In this document: piece after piece, positions 17,170 to 27,340 of the stretch
Numbering within the stretch: position 1 is the stretch's first letter
Layout: each line of letters starts with the position of its first letter
NCBI GenBank assembly: GCA_963729195.1
Contig: CAVSNF010000031.1
Location: forward strand, 124,001 to 188,000
Source of the DNA: CAVPTL01 sp963729195
GTDB lineage: Bacteria; Actinomycetota; Thermoleophilia; Gaiellales; JAICJC01
Direction: 5' to 3'
Length of the DNA stretch: 64,000 bases
Position numbers and translations under genes: made by a program
The notes under the pieces: generated by a model
The model's database searches: none
What the model was told of the DNA's origin: nothing
The model's input: the letters and a program-made list of their open reading frames with translations, nothing else

Positions 17170-18644
17170 CCGCCGTCACCTCCACCGTTCTGGCCGCCGG
17201 GCGTGGTCAGGTACGACGTGGGGATCACGGGGTGGTAGTCCTTGACCCGGTTCATCACGCCGAACGGGTACACCGTCATCGCCAGCAGGATCACGATCAG
17301 CGGAACGGCGATCATCAGCTCGTGCGGGCGCAGATCGGCCGTCTGGTCGGTCACCCGCTCACCGTTGTCGCCGTGCGCCAGCGCCGAGAACCAGCGCAGC
17401 GCATACATCGCCGCCAGCACGATCGCGCAGGCCGCCACCGCCCCCAGCCAGGCCTGCTGCTGGAATGCGCCGATCAGGATGTACAGCTCGCTCACAAACG
17501 CGCTCGAGCCCGGCACCGCCAACATGAACATGGCGGAGATCAGAAGCACCGTGGAGAACCGCGGCCGGCCGTTGGCGAGGCCGCCCAGCCAGCGGAAGCC
17601 GTCCTTGCCGGCGCGCAGCTCGATCAGCCCGATCACCAGGAACGCCGCCAGCGACACCAGGCCGTGGTTGACCATCTGGAAGATGGCGCCGGTCGAGCCA
17701 TTGTTGTTGAGGGCGAAGATCCCGATCACGATCAGGTTCATCTGTCCCAGCGAGGAGTAGGCCACCACACCGCGGGCATCGGCCTGCCGGAATGCCAGCA
17801 GCGAGCCGTACAGAAGGCCCACCAGCGCCAGCCCCAGGAACAGCCAGCGCCAGTCGTGGGCCGGCCCGGGGAACATCGGCAGGCAGAACCGCAGCAAGCC
17901 GTAGGCGCCGGCCTTGGAGATCACTCCCGAGAGCAGGGCGGTCGTCTCCGGCGCCGATTCCCGATAGGCCGCGGGCATCCACCCGTGCAGCGGGAAGAGC
18001 GGCGCCTTGATGCAGAAGGCGGCGGCGAAGAAGAAGAAGATCCAGGCGGCTCCGGAGTGCACCTGGGACACCTCGAAGGTGTGGTAGCGGATGCCGATGG
18101 CGGCGATCGCGACCAGCATCAGCAGCGACCCCACCATGGTGTAGATCACAAACCGGATGGTCGCCGCCCGCCGGCCCTCGCCGCCCCACACGGCCATGAG
18201 GATGAAGAGCGGGATCATCATCACTTCCCAGCCGACGTAGAACAGCACCAGATCCTGGGCGGTGAACAGCAGCACCAGGGCTGCCTCCAGCAGCAGCACC
18301 AGGCCGTAGTAGGCCCGCGGCCGATCGCGCCCGGCGCGGATGCCGGCGCCCACCGAGGCGGCGATGCCGACGGCGGTCAGGAGCATCATGAACAGGCCCA
18401 GCCCGTCCATGCCGACGTGGTAGCGGACGGGGGTGCCCAGCACGAAGTCGGAGATCCACACCCGGTCGGCGACGAACTGCATGCCCTGGCCGGTGGTGAA
18501 CTGGGCCAGGGCGACGGCGCCCACCACGATCTCGGCCAGCGTCGCCGCCAGCGCGAACACCTCGGTGTGGATGCGGCTGAGAGGCGCCACCACCAGCACG
18601 CCGGCGGCCACCAGCGGGATCAGGATCAGGATGGTGGTGATCAC
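17166..18644 (-). CDS. nuoM: NADH-quinone oxidoreductase subunit M
   Basis: An antiporter-like proton-pumping subunit of complex I, 492 residues starting at GTG 18644, which overlaps the nuoL stop (GTGA). Conserved pieces include YHVGMDGLGLFMMLLT near the N-terminus and FYVGWEVMMIPLFILM with the helix-5 glutamate. KAPLFPLHGWMPAAY has the proton-path lysine, and VAYSSLGQMNLI follows. The gene is complete in one frame. Confidence 0.95.
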   Translation of the reverse strand: MITTILILIPLVAAGVLVVAPLSRIHTEVFALAATLAEIVVGAVALAQFTTGQGMQFVADRVWISDFVLGTPVRYHVGMDGLGLFMMLLTAVGIAASVGAGIRAGRDRPRAYYGLVLLLEAALVLLFTAQDLVLFYVGWEVMMIPLFILMAVWGGEGRRAATIRFVIYTMVGSLLMLVAIAAIGIRYHTFEVSQVHSGAAWIFFFFAAAFCIKAPLFPLHGWMPAAYRESAPETTALLSGVISKAGAYGLLRFCLPMFPGPAHDWRWLFLGLALVGLLYGSLLAFRQADARGVVAYSSLGQMNLIVIGIFALNNNGSTGAIFQMVNHGLVSLAAFLVIGLIELRAGKDGFRWLGGLANGRPRFSTVLLISAMFMLAVPGSSAFVSELYILIGAFQQQAWLGAVAACAIVLAAMYALRWFSALAHGDNGERVTDQTADLRPHELMIAVPLIVILLAMTVYPFGVMNRVKDYHPVIPTSYLTTPGGQNGGGDGG

Positions 18645-20538
18645 AGGTTGGCCTTCGTCAGGAAGTACACGGCCAGCACTGCGGCGCCGGCCACCAGGGT
18701 GACGGCGTAGCTTCGTACCAGGCCGGTCTGAGCGGCCGCCACTCCCCGTGAGACGCTGCGCACGGTGATCGAAAGGACGGTGATCGAGCCCCAGATCAGG
18801 TAGCGCTCGACCCACCGGTAGAGGCCGACCGCGACCGCGGCGAACGGGGCGTAGCCGATGCGGTCATACAGCTCGTCGAAGTAGAACTTGTGCTCGGCCA
18901 CCGTGGCCCACCAGCGCAGCGGCGCCTTGACTCGCTCCAGCCGGGCCGGATCGGCGTACACGCGCCAGATCAGCAGGCCGCCGGCGATACCCACCGACCA
19001 CGAGATGGCGGTGGTGATGACGTCGTCAGAGACGGTCGTGGCGGCCGACGGCGCGGTCAATCCCAGCCACTCGCCGAAGTGGTCGACGGTGCCGAAGCCG
19101 AGGTCGAGGAAGCCCACCAGGATGGCGCCGACCGCCAGCGCGGCCGACCACGAACACCATCGTCCAGGGGCCCTCGCCGTGGTCGGTGTGGAGGTGCTCC
19201 TTGGCGAAGTCCGAGCGCTCGCCGTAGAAGGTCAGCCGCATCAGCCGCACCGCGTACATACCGGTGAAGAAGGCCCCGATCAGGCCGCCGGCCCACACGC
19301 ACAGCGCCAGCGTGCTGTGCTCGTCCAGCGCGGCCGCCAGGATCTCGTCCTTGGACAGCGGGAAGAAGCCGATCAGCGCGGCGGTGCCGATCCACATCAG
19401 CCACTTGGTCTTGGGCAGGGCCGAGCCCAGCCCGCCCATCTTGCGCACGTCCTGCTCGGCCGAGACGGCGTGGATGACGACGCCGGCGCCGAGGAACAGC
19501 AGCGCCTTGAAGAAGGCGTGGGCCAGCAGCAGGAACATCCCCTGGCTGTAGGCGCCGACGCCCACGGCCGTGAACATGTAGCCGATCTGGCTCATCGTGG
19601 AGTAGGCGATGATCCGCTTGATATCCGTCTGCACCATCGCGATCACGCCCGCCATCAGCAGCGTCGCCAGGCCCAGGATCGCCACCAGGTTGTGGATGTC
19701 GGGCGCGTTTTCGAAGATCACGTGGGTGCGCGCCACCAGGTACACGCCGGCGGTCACCATGGTGGCGGCGTGGATCAGGGCGGAGACCGGGGTGGGGCCC
19801 TCCATGGCGTCGGGAAGCCAGGTCTGGAGCGGAAGCTGGGCCGACTTGGCCACGGCTCCGACCAGCAGCCCGAGCGCCACCAGGTTGGCATCGGTCGACC
19901 CCTGCGACCACGGCTGGTGGGGCGACAGCAGCACCGAGAAGTCGGTGGTGCCGGCATCTCTGACCATGAAGAACACCGCGATCGCGATCCCGACGTCGCC
20001 GATCGCGTTCATCACGAACGCCTTCTTGGCGGCGATCACCGGCTCGGGCCGCTCGTACCAGAACCCGATCAGCAGGTAGGACGAGAGCCCGACCAGGCCC
20101 CAGCCGGCCAAAAGCAGCGCGAAGTTGGCCGACATCACCAGCAGCAGCATCGAGAACAGGAACATGTTCAGGTAGATGAAGAAGCGGCGTTCCTTGGGAT
20201 CGCCGTGCATGTAGCCGATCGAGTAGAGCACGATCAGGCTGCCGACTCCCGAGACGATCAGCATCTCGGTCACGGCCAGCTGGTCGACCTGGATCGCCAG
20301 CGGGATCTTGAAGCTGCCCGACGTCGCCCAGGTGTACAGCGTGTACACCGATGAGCGCTGGGAGGCGTTGTGGGAGAGCATCCGCACGAACACGCCTGCG
20401 GCGGCCACGAACGAGGCGGCGGCGAAGGCTGTGCCGGCCCAGGCGGCGGTGCGTGCGCGAGATCCGGTTGCCCGCCAGGGTCAGCAGCACCACTCCGGCG
20501 AGCGGCACGAACAGGCAGATCCAGGAGAGAGTTTGCAC
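18641..20538 (-). CDS. nuoL: NADH-quinone oxidoreductase subunit L (two frame breaks)
   Basis: The largest antiporter-like subunit of complex I, about 632 residues when joined. The core reads through YSIGYMHGD, LLAGWGLVGLSSYLLIGFW, KSAQLPLQTWLPDAMEGPTPVSALIH and YSTMSQIGYM. The C-terminal lateral helix region is near 18641-19110. Net +1 frame changes occur near 20451, between NRISRT and TAAWAGTAF, and near 19142, between PWTMVF and WSAALAVGAILVGF. The start is GTG 20538, 3 bases after the nuoK stop. The operon is otherwise intact, so consensus error is more likely than a true null allele. Confidence 0.9.
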
Positions 20539-20540
20539 GG

Positions 20541-20846
20541 TCAGTTCTTGAGGCTCGTGAGGGCGTCCACGTCCAGGTCGGCCTTGCGCCGGGCGACGGC
20601 CACCACCAGGCCCAGCCCGATCACGACCTCCGAGGCGGCCACCGCCATCACCACCAGCGCGAACGACTGGCCGGCGGTCTGGCTGTGGAGGCGCGCGAAC
20701 GAGATCAGCGCCAGGTTGCAGGAGTTGAGCATGATCTCGACCGAGAGCAGCAGGATCAGCGGGCTGCGGCGGGTGAAGATGCCAAACAGGCCGATCCCGA
20801 ACAGGATGGCCGAGACCGCGATGAAGTAGCTGACGTTGACGTTCAC
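20541..20846 (-). CDS. nuoK: NADH-quinone oxidoreductase subunit K
   Basis: A small three-helix membrane subunit of complex I, 101 residues, the standard length. The conserved helix-2 glutamate is in LLSVEIMLNSCNLAL. The second acidic residue is in AASEVVIGLGLVVAV. The GTG start at 20846 overlaps the nuoJ stop. Confidence 0.95.
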   Translation of the reverse strand: MNVNVSYFIAVSAILFGIGLFGIFTRRSPLILLLSVEIMLNSCNLALISFARLHSQTAGQSFALVVMAVAASEVVIGLGLVVAVARRKADLDVDALTSLKN

Positions 20847-21503
20847 GAGCCCTGATCGTCCTCGTCGGGGGCGCCCACCGCGGTGCCGACCTCGAACCGC
20901 GTCTCGATGTCCATCACCTGGGACTGCACGGTGCGCGGCAGGGCCTCGACCGGGGCATCCTCGAGCGTAGCCCAGCTCACCCGGCTGCCGCGGTGCGGCC
21001 CGGCGCGATCCCAGCACGACTCCGCCGACGGCGGCCACCATCAGCATGATCGAGGTGGCCTCGAACGCCAGCAGGTAGCGGCCCAAAAGCGACGTGCCGA
21101 TGTTGATCGGCGAGCCGAACGCTCCGCTGACGTCGGCGCCCTGCGGGAAGCTCTCGTGGCCGACGGCGAAGATCACCTCGGCCACCAGCGCAACGGCGGC
21201 GATGAACGCCGCGGCGGTCTGCCACAGCGGTCTGCTGGTGGTCGGCTCGTCGGCGCGACCACCCAGATAGGCGGTCACGAACATGAACATGATCATCACC
21301 GCGCCGGCGTACACGATCACCTGTGCGGCGGCCAGGAAGTCGGCCTGCAAGAGCAGATAGAAGGTCGCCAGCGCCACCAGGTTGAGCAGCAGCGAAAGGG
21401 CTGAGTGGAACGGGTTTCCCGACAGCACCACGCCCAGCGCCGAGCCGATCGCAAGCCCGGTGGCGGCGATGAAGACGACGTCGTAGAAGAGGTGTGCCGG
21501 CAT
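20843..21503 (-). CDS. nuoJ: NADH-quinone oxidoreductase subunit J (frame break near 20990)
   Basis: A five-helix membrane subunit of complex I, about 219 residues after joining. The conserved start FYDVVFIAATGLAIGSALGVVLSGNPFHSALSLL and the AGAVMIMFMFVTAYLG helix are clear. Near 20990 one surplus base separates the last helix from an acidic tail (VSWATLEDAPVEALPRT to DEDDQGS) that ends exactly at the nuoK overlap. That exact fit supports the corrected frame. Confidence 0.9.
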
Positions 21504-21514
21504 CAGATGGGTGG

Positions 21515-21997
21515 CTACTCGGCCTCGACCACGTCAAAGGGATCGACCGGGGCGACCGGCGTGCGGCGCGCTTCCGGCCCGGGCTCGAGCAGCATTTCCT
21601 TGGTGTAGACCATCGCCTCACGCGACATCTCGGCCAGCTCGTAGTCGTGGCCGAGCGTGATCGCGTCGAACGGGCAGGCCAGCTCGCAGTAGCCGCAGAA
21701 GATGCAGCGGCTCATGTTGATCTCATAGATGCGGGCGTACCGCTCGCCGGCGGAGTAGCGCTCCTCGGCGGTGTTCTCGTCGGCCACCACGCGGATGCAG
21801 TCAGCCGGGCAGGCCGCCGCGCACAGCGAGCAGCCGACGCATTTCTCCAGGCCGTTCTCGTGCCGATGCAGGCGGTGCCGGCCACGGAAGCGGGGGTAGA
21901 CGGCCCGCTTCTCGTTGGGGAACTGCTGGGTCACCGGCTTCTTGAACAGGTGCCGGAAGGTGACGCCAAATCCTTTGACCGAATCGACTACGGGCAT
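21515..21997 (-). CDS. nuoI: NADH-quinone oxidoreductase subunit I
   Basis: The ferredoxin-like subunit that carries the two 4Fe-4S clusters N6a and N6b, 160 residues. Two classical motifs are present: CVGCSLCAAACP near residue 54 and CIFCGYCELACP near residue 97. These pass electrons from NuoG toward NuoB. The N-terminus has the KPVTQQFPNEKR segment and the tail is acidic. Complete. Confidence 0.95.
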   Translation of the reverse strand: MPVVDSVKGFGVTFRHLFKKPVTQQFPNEKRAVYPRFRGRHRLHRHENGLEKCVGCSLCAAACPADCIRVVADENTAEERYSAGERYARIYEINMSRCIFCGYCELACPFDAITLGHDYELAEMSREAMVYTKEMLLEPGPEARRTPVAPVDPFDVVEAE

Positions 21998-22013
21998 ATC
22001 GAGTCCTTGCGGT

Positions 22014-23012
22014 TCATGCGCGGTAGGCCACCACGAACGAGGTGACCAGAAGGTTCAGGGTGGCGGCCGGGAGCAGCACCTTCCAGCCGATGGACATGAG
22101 CACGTCGTAGCGGACGCGCGGCAGGGTGGCGCGAACCCACATCTGCAGCAGGATGAACAGCGCCATCTTGATCAGCATCCAGATCGGGCCGGGCAGGAAC
22201 GGCCCGTCGTAGCCGCCCAGAAACAGGATCGAGGCCACCGCCGAGAACGCGATCAGCGACACGTACTCGGCGTTTTGGAACATCGCCCAGCGCATGCCTC
22301 CGTACTCGGTGTGGTATCCGGCGACCAGCTCACCCTCGGCTTCGGGCAGGTCGAACGGGATCCGGCTGACCTCCGCGGTGGAGGCCACCACGTAGATACA
22401 GAAGCCCACGAACTGGGGCAGGATGTACCACATGCCGTCGTGCTGCTGGGCGGACACGATCCCGGTCAGCGACAGCGACTGGCTCATCATCACCACGCCG
22501 ATCACGGCCAGCGCCAGGCTGACCTCGTAGGACACCAGCTGCGACACGGCCCGCATCGAGCCGAACAGCGAGTACTTGGAGCTGGACGACCAGCCGCCCA
22601 CCAGGAACCCGTAGAAGCTGACCGAGCCCAGCGCGAACACCACCAGCAGGGCGACGCTGGGGTCGGAGATCCACCAGTGGAAGGTGATCGAGGTGCCGGG
22701 GATGGTGGTCGGGCCGCCGTCGAACGGGATCACGCCGAACACACAGATGGCGGCAAACAGCGAGATCACCGGTGCGATCAGGTAGAGCATGGGAGAGATG
22801 CCGTCGGGCAGCAGGCTCTCCTTGCGCAGCAGCTTGACCAGGTCGGCGATCGGCTGCAGCAGTCCGAAGGGGCCGACGCGGTTGGGCCCGAGTCGCTGCT
22901 GGAACCGGCTCAGCACGCGCCGCTCGACCCAGGTCAGGATCGCGAATACCGCCATCACCAGGTTGGCCAGGACGACCGCCTTGACCAGGGTGATCCAAAA
23001 GCCGTCAGGCAC
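22014..23012 (-). CDS. nuoH: NADH-quinone oxidoreductase subunit H
   Basis: A membrane subunit that forms much of the quinone-access channel, 332 residues with about eight helices. Family signatures are ERRVLSRFQQRLGPNRVGPFGLLQPIADLVKLL near the N-terminus and the acidic RIPFDLPEAEGELVAGYHTEYGGMRW loop. It overlaps the end of nuoG by 8 bases. Complete. Confidence 0.96.
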   Translation of the reverse strand: MPDGFWITLVKAVVLANLVMAVFAILTWVERRVLSRFQQRLGPNRVGPFGLLQPIADLVKLLRKESLLPDGISPMLYLIAPVISLFAAICVFGVIPFDGGPTTIPGTSITFHWWISDPSVALLVVFALGSVSFYGFLVGGWSSSSKYSLFGSMRAVSQLVSYEVSLALAVIGVVMMSQSLSLTGIVSAQQHDGMWYILPQFVGFCIYVVASTAEVSRIPFDLPEAEGELVAGYHTEYGGMRWAMFQNAEYVSLIAFSAVASILFLGGYDGPFLPGPIWMLIKMALFILLQMWVRATLPRVRYDVLMSIGWKVLLPAATLNLLVTSFVVAYRA

Positions 23013-25310
23013 TCGCCGGCTCCTCGGCAGGATCGGCGGCGACGGTCGCCGGCCCCACGTAGGGCACTCGCTGGGCCATCCGGACGGTGCCGGGGCGCAG
23101 CCGCCGGGAGGCGATTGCGGGGCCGGATGCGGTGCGGCCGTCGAAGCTGACCGTGATCCGATCGCCGGTGGCCACGCCCATCGCCTCGGCCTCGTCGTGG
23201 TTGATCTCGATTCCCACCCGCTTTTGGAAGTGCAGCTCGGGGCTGCGGTCGGCCGCGGTGCCGCTGATCAGCTCTCGATAGGCGACCAGCGTCGTGCCCT
23301 GCGGGGCGCTGCCGGCGGCGGCCAGTCGCGGCTGGGCCGGAGCGGAGGACGCTTGGGGACGCTCCGGCAGCTCGGCCCGCTCGCCCAGCGACGTCCACGA
23401 CATGCCGGCGAATGCGGTTCGGGAGTGGGCAAGCTCGGTGAAGGCCTGGGCCGCGTCGGCGGGGACCTCCAGGCCGAGCCGCTCTCCCAGCTCTGCCGTC
23501 CAGTCGTAGCCGTCCGGACGCCCGGCGGGGGCGTGGCCGCTGCCCGCAGGCGCTGCACGCGGCCTTCGAGGTTGGTGACGGTGCCCTCTTGCTCGAGGCT
23601 CTCCGAGGCGGGCACGATGGTGGTCGCCCAACCCGACGAATCGTTTTGGAAGGCGGTCACCTGCAGCACGAACTGCGCCCGGGCCAGCGCACCGCGCCAG
23701 CGCTCGCCGTTCGTCCAGTCGCCCACCGGGTCGGCTCCCAGCAGCACGATCGCCTTGATCTGCCCCGACTCGACCGCCTCCAGCGCCTCGCTGGGGGAGT
23801 GCGTGCCCAGGCCGGCGGCGTGAGCGCCCAGCTCGTTGCCGGCGGGGGTGATCAGGACGCGGGCGTCGAGGCTGTGCGCCAGGTAGGCGAGGATGTCGGC
23901 CGCCGCCTGGCCGACGCGGCCGTTCCAGATCAGCACCACCTGCTCGGCGCCTTCCAGCGCGCCGCCCAGCTCGGAGGCCGGGTCGGTCGCGGTCATCAGG
24001 GTCGCGTGGGCGGTGCCGGCGGCGGTCGAGATGTGGTGCGCGCCGCGGAGCGTCTCCAGCCGGGTGCCGCCCACACCCACCGTGATCACCTTCGCCCCGG
24101 CCGTAACCGCCTTGCGGATGCGAAGCTCCACCACCGGCGCGCGCTGGCTCAGCTCGGTGTCGCCTGCCACCACGATCGCGCCGGCGGTGTCGAGATCGGC
24201 GATCGAGGCCAGATAGGGAGCAAGCGTGTCCAGGCCCGAGTGTCCGTCGGGGCCGCACACGCTGATGCCGCCTGCCAGGCCTTCGGCCAGGATGCGCGCC
24301 CACAGGTGGGATTCCTCGTTGGTTTGGGTCGCCGAGGACAGCACCGCGATCGACCCGGCGCCGAACTTTGCCGCCGTGGTGCGCAGCCGCTCGGACACGT
24401 GCTCCAGCGCGTCAGTTTGGGCAACCGGTTCGAGCCCGCGGCCGCCGCGGATCAGCGCCGAGGTGACGCGATCGGGCGCACGCAGATGGCCCAGGGCATA
24501 CCGACCGCGGTCGCACAGCCAGCCCTCGTCCACCTCGGGGTGGTTGCGCGACAGCACCCGCACCACGTGACCCTCGCGAATCGAAGCCGAGATGTTGCAG
24601 CCCACCGCGCACCCGGTGCACACGGTGGGAACGTTTTGGATCTCCCAGGGTCGCGCCTTGAAGCGATAGGTGGTCGAGGTCAGCGCTCCCACAGGGCACA
24701 GCTCGGTGACGTTGCCGGAAAACTCGTTGGTGTACGGCCGGCCCTCGAAGGTGGTGATCATCGAGTGCGCGCCGCGGTTCTCGGTGACCAGCTGCATGTC
24801 GCCTGAGACCGACTCCGAGAACCGGGTGCAGCGGTAGCAGAGGATGCAGCGCTCGCGGTCGAGCTTGATCAGCGGAGAGACCGGCACCGGCTTGTCGTGG
24901 GTGCGCTTCGGCAGCGTCATGCGGGTCACGCCGGGGCCGTAGCGGAACGTCAGGTCCTGCAGCGGGCATTCGCCGCCCTTGTCGCAGACGGGGCAGTCCA
25001 GCGGGTGGTTCAGGAGCAGAAACTCGAGCACCGCGTCCTGACCCTCCTTGGCGCGGCCCGAGTGCGAGTTGACCACCATCCCATCGGCTGCCGGAGTGGT
25101 GCAGGCGGTCTGGAGCTTGGGCATTCCTTCGATCTCGCACAGGCACATGCGGCAGGCGCCGACGCCCGCGCCCAGACGCGGCTCGTAACAGAACACCGGG
25201 ATCTCGATCCCGGCCTCCGAGGCGGCTTCCACCAGGGTGCGGCCCTTGACGACCGTGATCTCACGATCGTTGATGGTGAGCGTGACCGTGTTGGTCTCAA
25301 CCGTGGCCAT
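23005..25310 (-). CDS. nuoG: NADH-quinone oxidoreductase subunit G (frame break near 23537)
   Basis: The molybdopterin-oxidoreductase-like Fe-S subunit, about 768 residues. Cluster motifs run in order: 2Fe-2S (CYEPRLGAGVGACRMC), HPLDCPVCDKGGEC, CILCYRCTRF, and an N7-type CTGCAVGC with a later WLCDRGRY cysteine. The large domain follows, with no obvious active molybdenum site. At 23537 a run of five C's marks a net -1 break; a sixth C restores the frame into GRPDGYDWTAELGERLGLEV. This is one of few net -1 breaks and looks like a homopolymer error. Confidence 0.92.
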
Positions 25311-25473
25311 CGTGCTCCCCGTGCTCAGGCTCGTCCCCGTACAGTGCGGCTGCCATCTCGATCTCCTCGGGTGCCTCGGCCAGCGCCAAGAGCGTGGGCA
25401 CCACCTGATCGGGGTCGTCGCCGTTCTCGATCCGGCGGCGGGCGGCCAGCACGGCCTCGTGGAAGGTGGTCAT
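25297..25473 (-). CDS. 58-residue ORF embedded between nuoF and nuoG, His-rich tail
   Basis: A small ORF whose ATG (25473) overlaps the nuoF stop in the same ATGA pattern as the neighbouring nuo junctions. Its end overlaps the nuoG start by 14 bases. The predicted product is helical and acidic (TFHEAVLAARRRIENGDDP, EAPEEIEMAAALYG) and ends in a His/Glu/Asp tail (EPEHGEHDGHG). It matches no standard complex I subunit. The overlaps on both sides favour a translated gene. It could be a small assembly or metal-handling factor, but that is a guess. Confidence 0.6.
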   Translation of the reverse strand: MTTFHEAVLAARRRIENGDDPDQVVPTLLALAEAPEEIEMAAALYGDEPEHGEHDGHG

Positions 25474-26777
25474 ACCGGTATCCCCTCCACCTTGGGCGGG
25501 TGGTAGAGCGACGTGATCGGGCTGGACTCGGTGAACGGGCAGCCGCCCTCGTCGATGTGGCGCTGGAACTCCTCGCGGAAGTGGGTGACGTAGCTGACCA
25601 CCGGCATCGCCAGCGAATCGCCCAGCGGGCACAGGCACTTGCCCAGGATCCGGTCGCACACGTTCAGCAGCAGATCCAGCTCGCCCTGCTTGGCCTCGCC
25701 CATCTCGATCTTCTCGATGATCTCGACTCCCCAGCGAGTGCCTTCACGGCAGGGCGTGCACTTGCCGCAGCTCTCGTGCTTGTAGAACTGGGCGACCCGC
25801 AGCGCCAGCTGCACCATGCACACGCGATCGTCGATCACCATCACCGCGCCCGATCCGGCCATCGACCCGGCCGCCGCGATCGCCTCGAAGTCGAGCTTGG
25901 TGTCGAGCTGGTCGGGCATCAGCATCGGCGCGGACGAGCCGCCGGGGATGATCCCCTTGATCGTGCGGCCCTCGGTGGCGCCACCGCCGCAGCCTTCGAC
26001 CAGGTCGCGCAGCGAGTCGGTCAGCGCCAGCTCGTAGTTGCCGGGTCGCTTGACGTTGCCCGACAGCGAGAACACGCGGGTGCCGGTGGAGCGTTCGGTA
26101 CCGATCGCCTTGAAGGCGTCGGCGCCCATCGCCAGGATGTAGGGCACCGACGACAGCGTCTCGACGTTGTTGACCAGCGTCGGTGCGGCATACAGGCCCG
26201 CCACCGCAGGGAACGGCGGCTTCGACCGCGGCTGGCCGCGCTCGCCCTCCAGCGAGCTCAGCAGCGCCGTCTCCTCGCCGCAGATGTAGGCGCCGGCACC
26301 GCGGTGCAAAACGATGGTGGCGTCGTAGCCCGAGCCCAGCACGTCTTTGCCGATCAGTCCCCGTTCCCGAGCCTGGTCGAGCGCCACCTTCAGCACCTCG
26401 AACTCGGTGCGGTACTCGCCGCGGATGAAGATGAACGCCTGGGTGGCGCCGATCGCATAGCTCATCGTCAGCACGCCTTCGATCAGAGCGTGCGGGTTTC
26501 GCAGCATCAGCTCGCGATCCTTGAATGTGCCGGGCTCAGACTCGTCGGCATTCACGCACAGGTACGCGGGCTTACGGTCCTTGGGCAGGAAGGACGCCTT
26601 GCGCCCGGTGGGGAAGCCGGCGCCGCCGCGACCGCGGATGCCCGAGCCGTCCACGATCGCCACGATCTCGCCCGGTTCCATCGTCAGCGCCCGGCGCAGC
26701 TGGGCGTAGCCGCCGGCGGCCTCGTAGGCATCGATGTCGCGGCGGTCGCCCTCGAAGTTGAGCGTGATCCTGGTCAT
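25470..26777 (-). CDS. nuoF: NADH-quinone oxidoreductase subunit F
   Basis: The NADH- and FMN-binding 51-kDa subunit, 435 residues. The nucleotide and flavin sites are visible as GRGGAGFPTGRKASF near residue 50 and YLCVNADESEPGTFKDR near residue 76. The N3 4Fe-4S cluster ligands are ESCGKCTPCREGTRWG near residue 330 and a later Cys in CLCPLGDS. Starts at ATG 26777, overlapping nuoE. Complete. Confidence 0.96.
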   Translation of the reverse strand: MTRITLNFEGDRRDIDAYEAAGGYAQLRRALTMEPGEIVAIVDGSGIRGRGGAGFPTGRKASFLPKDRKPAYLCVNADESEPGTFKDRELMLRNPHALIEGVLTMSYAIGATQAFIFIRGEYRTEFEVLKVALDQARERGLIGKDVLGSGYDATIVLHRGAGAYICGEETALLSSLEGERGQPRSKPPFPAVAGLYAAPTLVNNVETLSSVPYILAMGADAFKAIGTERSTGTRVFSLSGNVKRPGNYELALTDSLRDLVEGCGGGATEGRTIKGIIPGGSSAPMLMPDQLDTKLDFEAIAAAGSMAGSGAVMVIDDRVCMVQLALRVAQFYKHESCGKCTPCREGTRWGVEIIEKIEMGEAKQGELDLLLNVCDRILGKCLCPLGDSLAMPVVSYVTHFREEFQRHIDEGGCPFTESSPITSLYHPPKVEGIPV

Positions 26778-27340
26778 TGCCCGGTTCCTCGCAACTCGGC
26801 CACCAGTGCGGCGACCTTTTCCGGCCCGCAGGGCTCGTGGTAGCGCTCGTCCACGCTCACCACCGGGCCCCAGCCGCAGCCGCCGTAGCACTCGACCGCG
26901 CGCAGTGTCACCAGCCCGTCGGGGGTCGTCTCACCGACGCTGATGCCGAGCTGTGACTCCAGCTCGCGCAGCGTGTCTCCGGCGCCCACCAGCGCACAGG
27001 CGATGTTGGTGCAGACGCACACCTCGTGCACTCCCTGGGGGTGCAGCCGAAACATGTCGTAGAACGACGCCACCGACTTGCAGTACGCCGGGGTAAACTC
27101 GGTGGCGTCGGCCACCTGCTCGTAGGCCTCGGTCGAGAGCCAGCCGTACTCCTCCTGCGCCAGCCGCAGAGCCGGCACGATCGCCGAGCGCCGCTCCGGG
27201 TAGAGCGCCACCACGTCCAGGATGCGGTCGCGCAGCGGCCGCGAACGGTCGGGCTCGGGCAGCGGCGGGGGCATCGGCGGGCGCGTCTCGACTGCGCCGG
27301 CCATCGTCTCGGCGGAGGCGGGATCGGGGCGAATGCTCAT
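26774..27340 (-). CDS. nuoE: NADH-quinone oxidoreductase subunit E
   Basis: The 24-kDa thioredoxin-like subunit with the N1a 2Fe-2S cluster, 188 residues. Ligands lie in the two expected pairs: CVCTNIAC near residue 116 and CYGGCG near residue 155. A Pro-rich extension of about 25 residues precedes the helical domain (LRLAQEEYGWLS). The ATG at 27340 overlaps the nuoD stop. Confidence 0.95.
   Translation of the reverse strand: MSIRPDPASAETMAGAVETRPPMPPPLPEPDRSRPLRDRILDVVALYPERRSAIVPALRLAQEEYGWLSTEAYEQVADATEFTPAYCKSVASFYDMFRLHPQGVHEVCVCTNIACALVGAGDTLRELESQLGISVGETTPDGLVTLRAVECYGGCGWGPVVSVDERYHEPCGPEKVAALVAELRGTGQ

Noticed and set aside
24897..26843. Very long open frames on the plus strand opposite the nuo operon (for example 648 codons here, and 400-550 codons elsewhere)
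   Set aside because: High GC makes opposite-strand frames stay open; their translations are Arg/His/Gln-rich with no family features, while the minus strand encodes complete complex I subunits.
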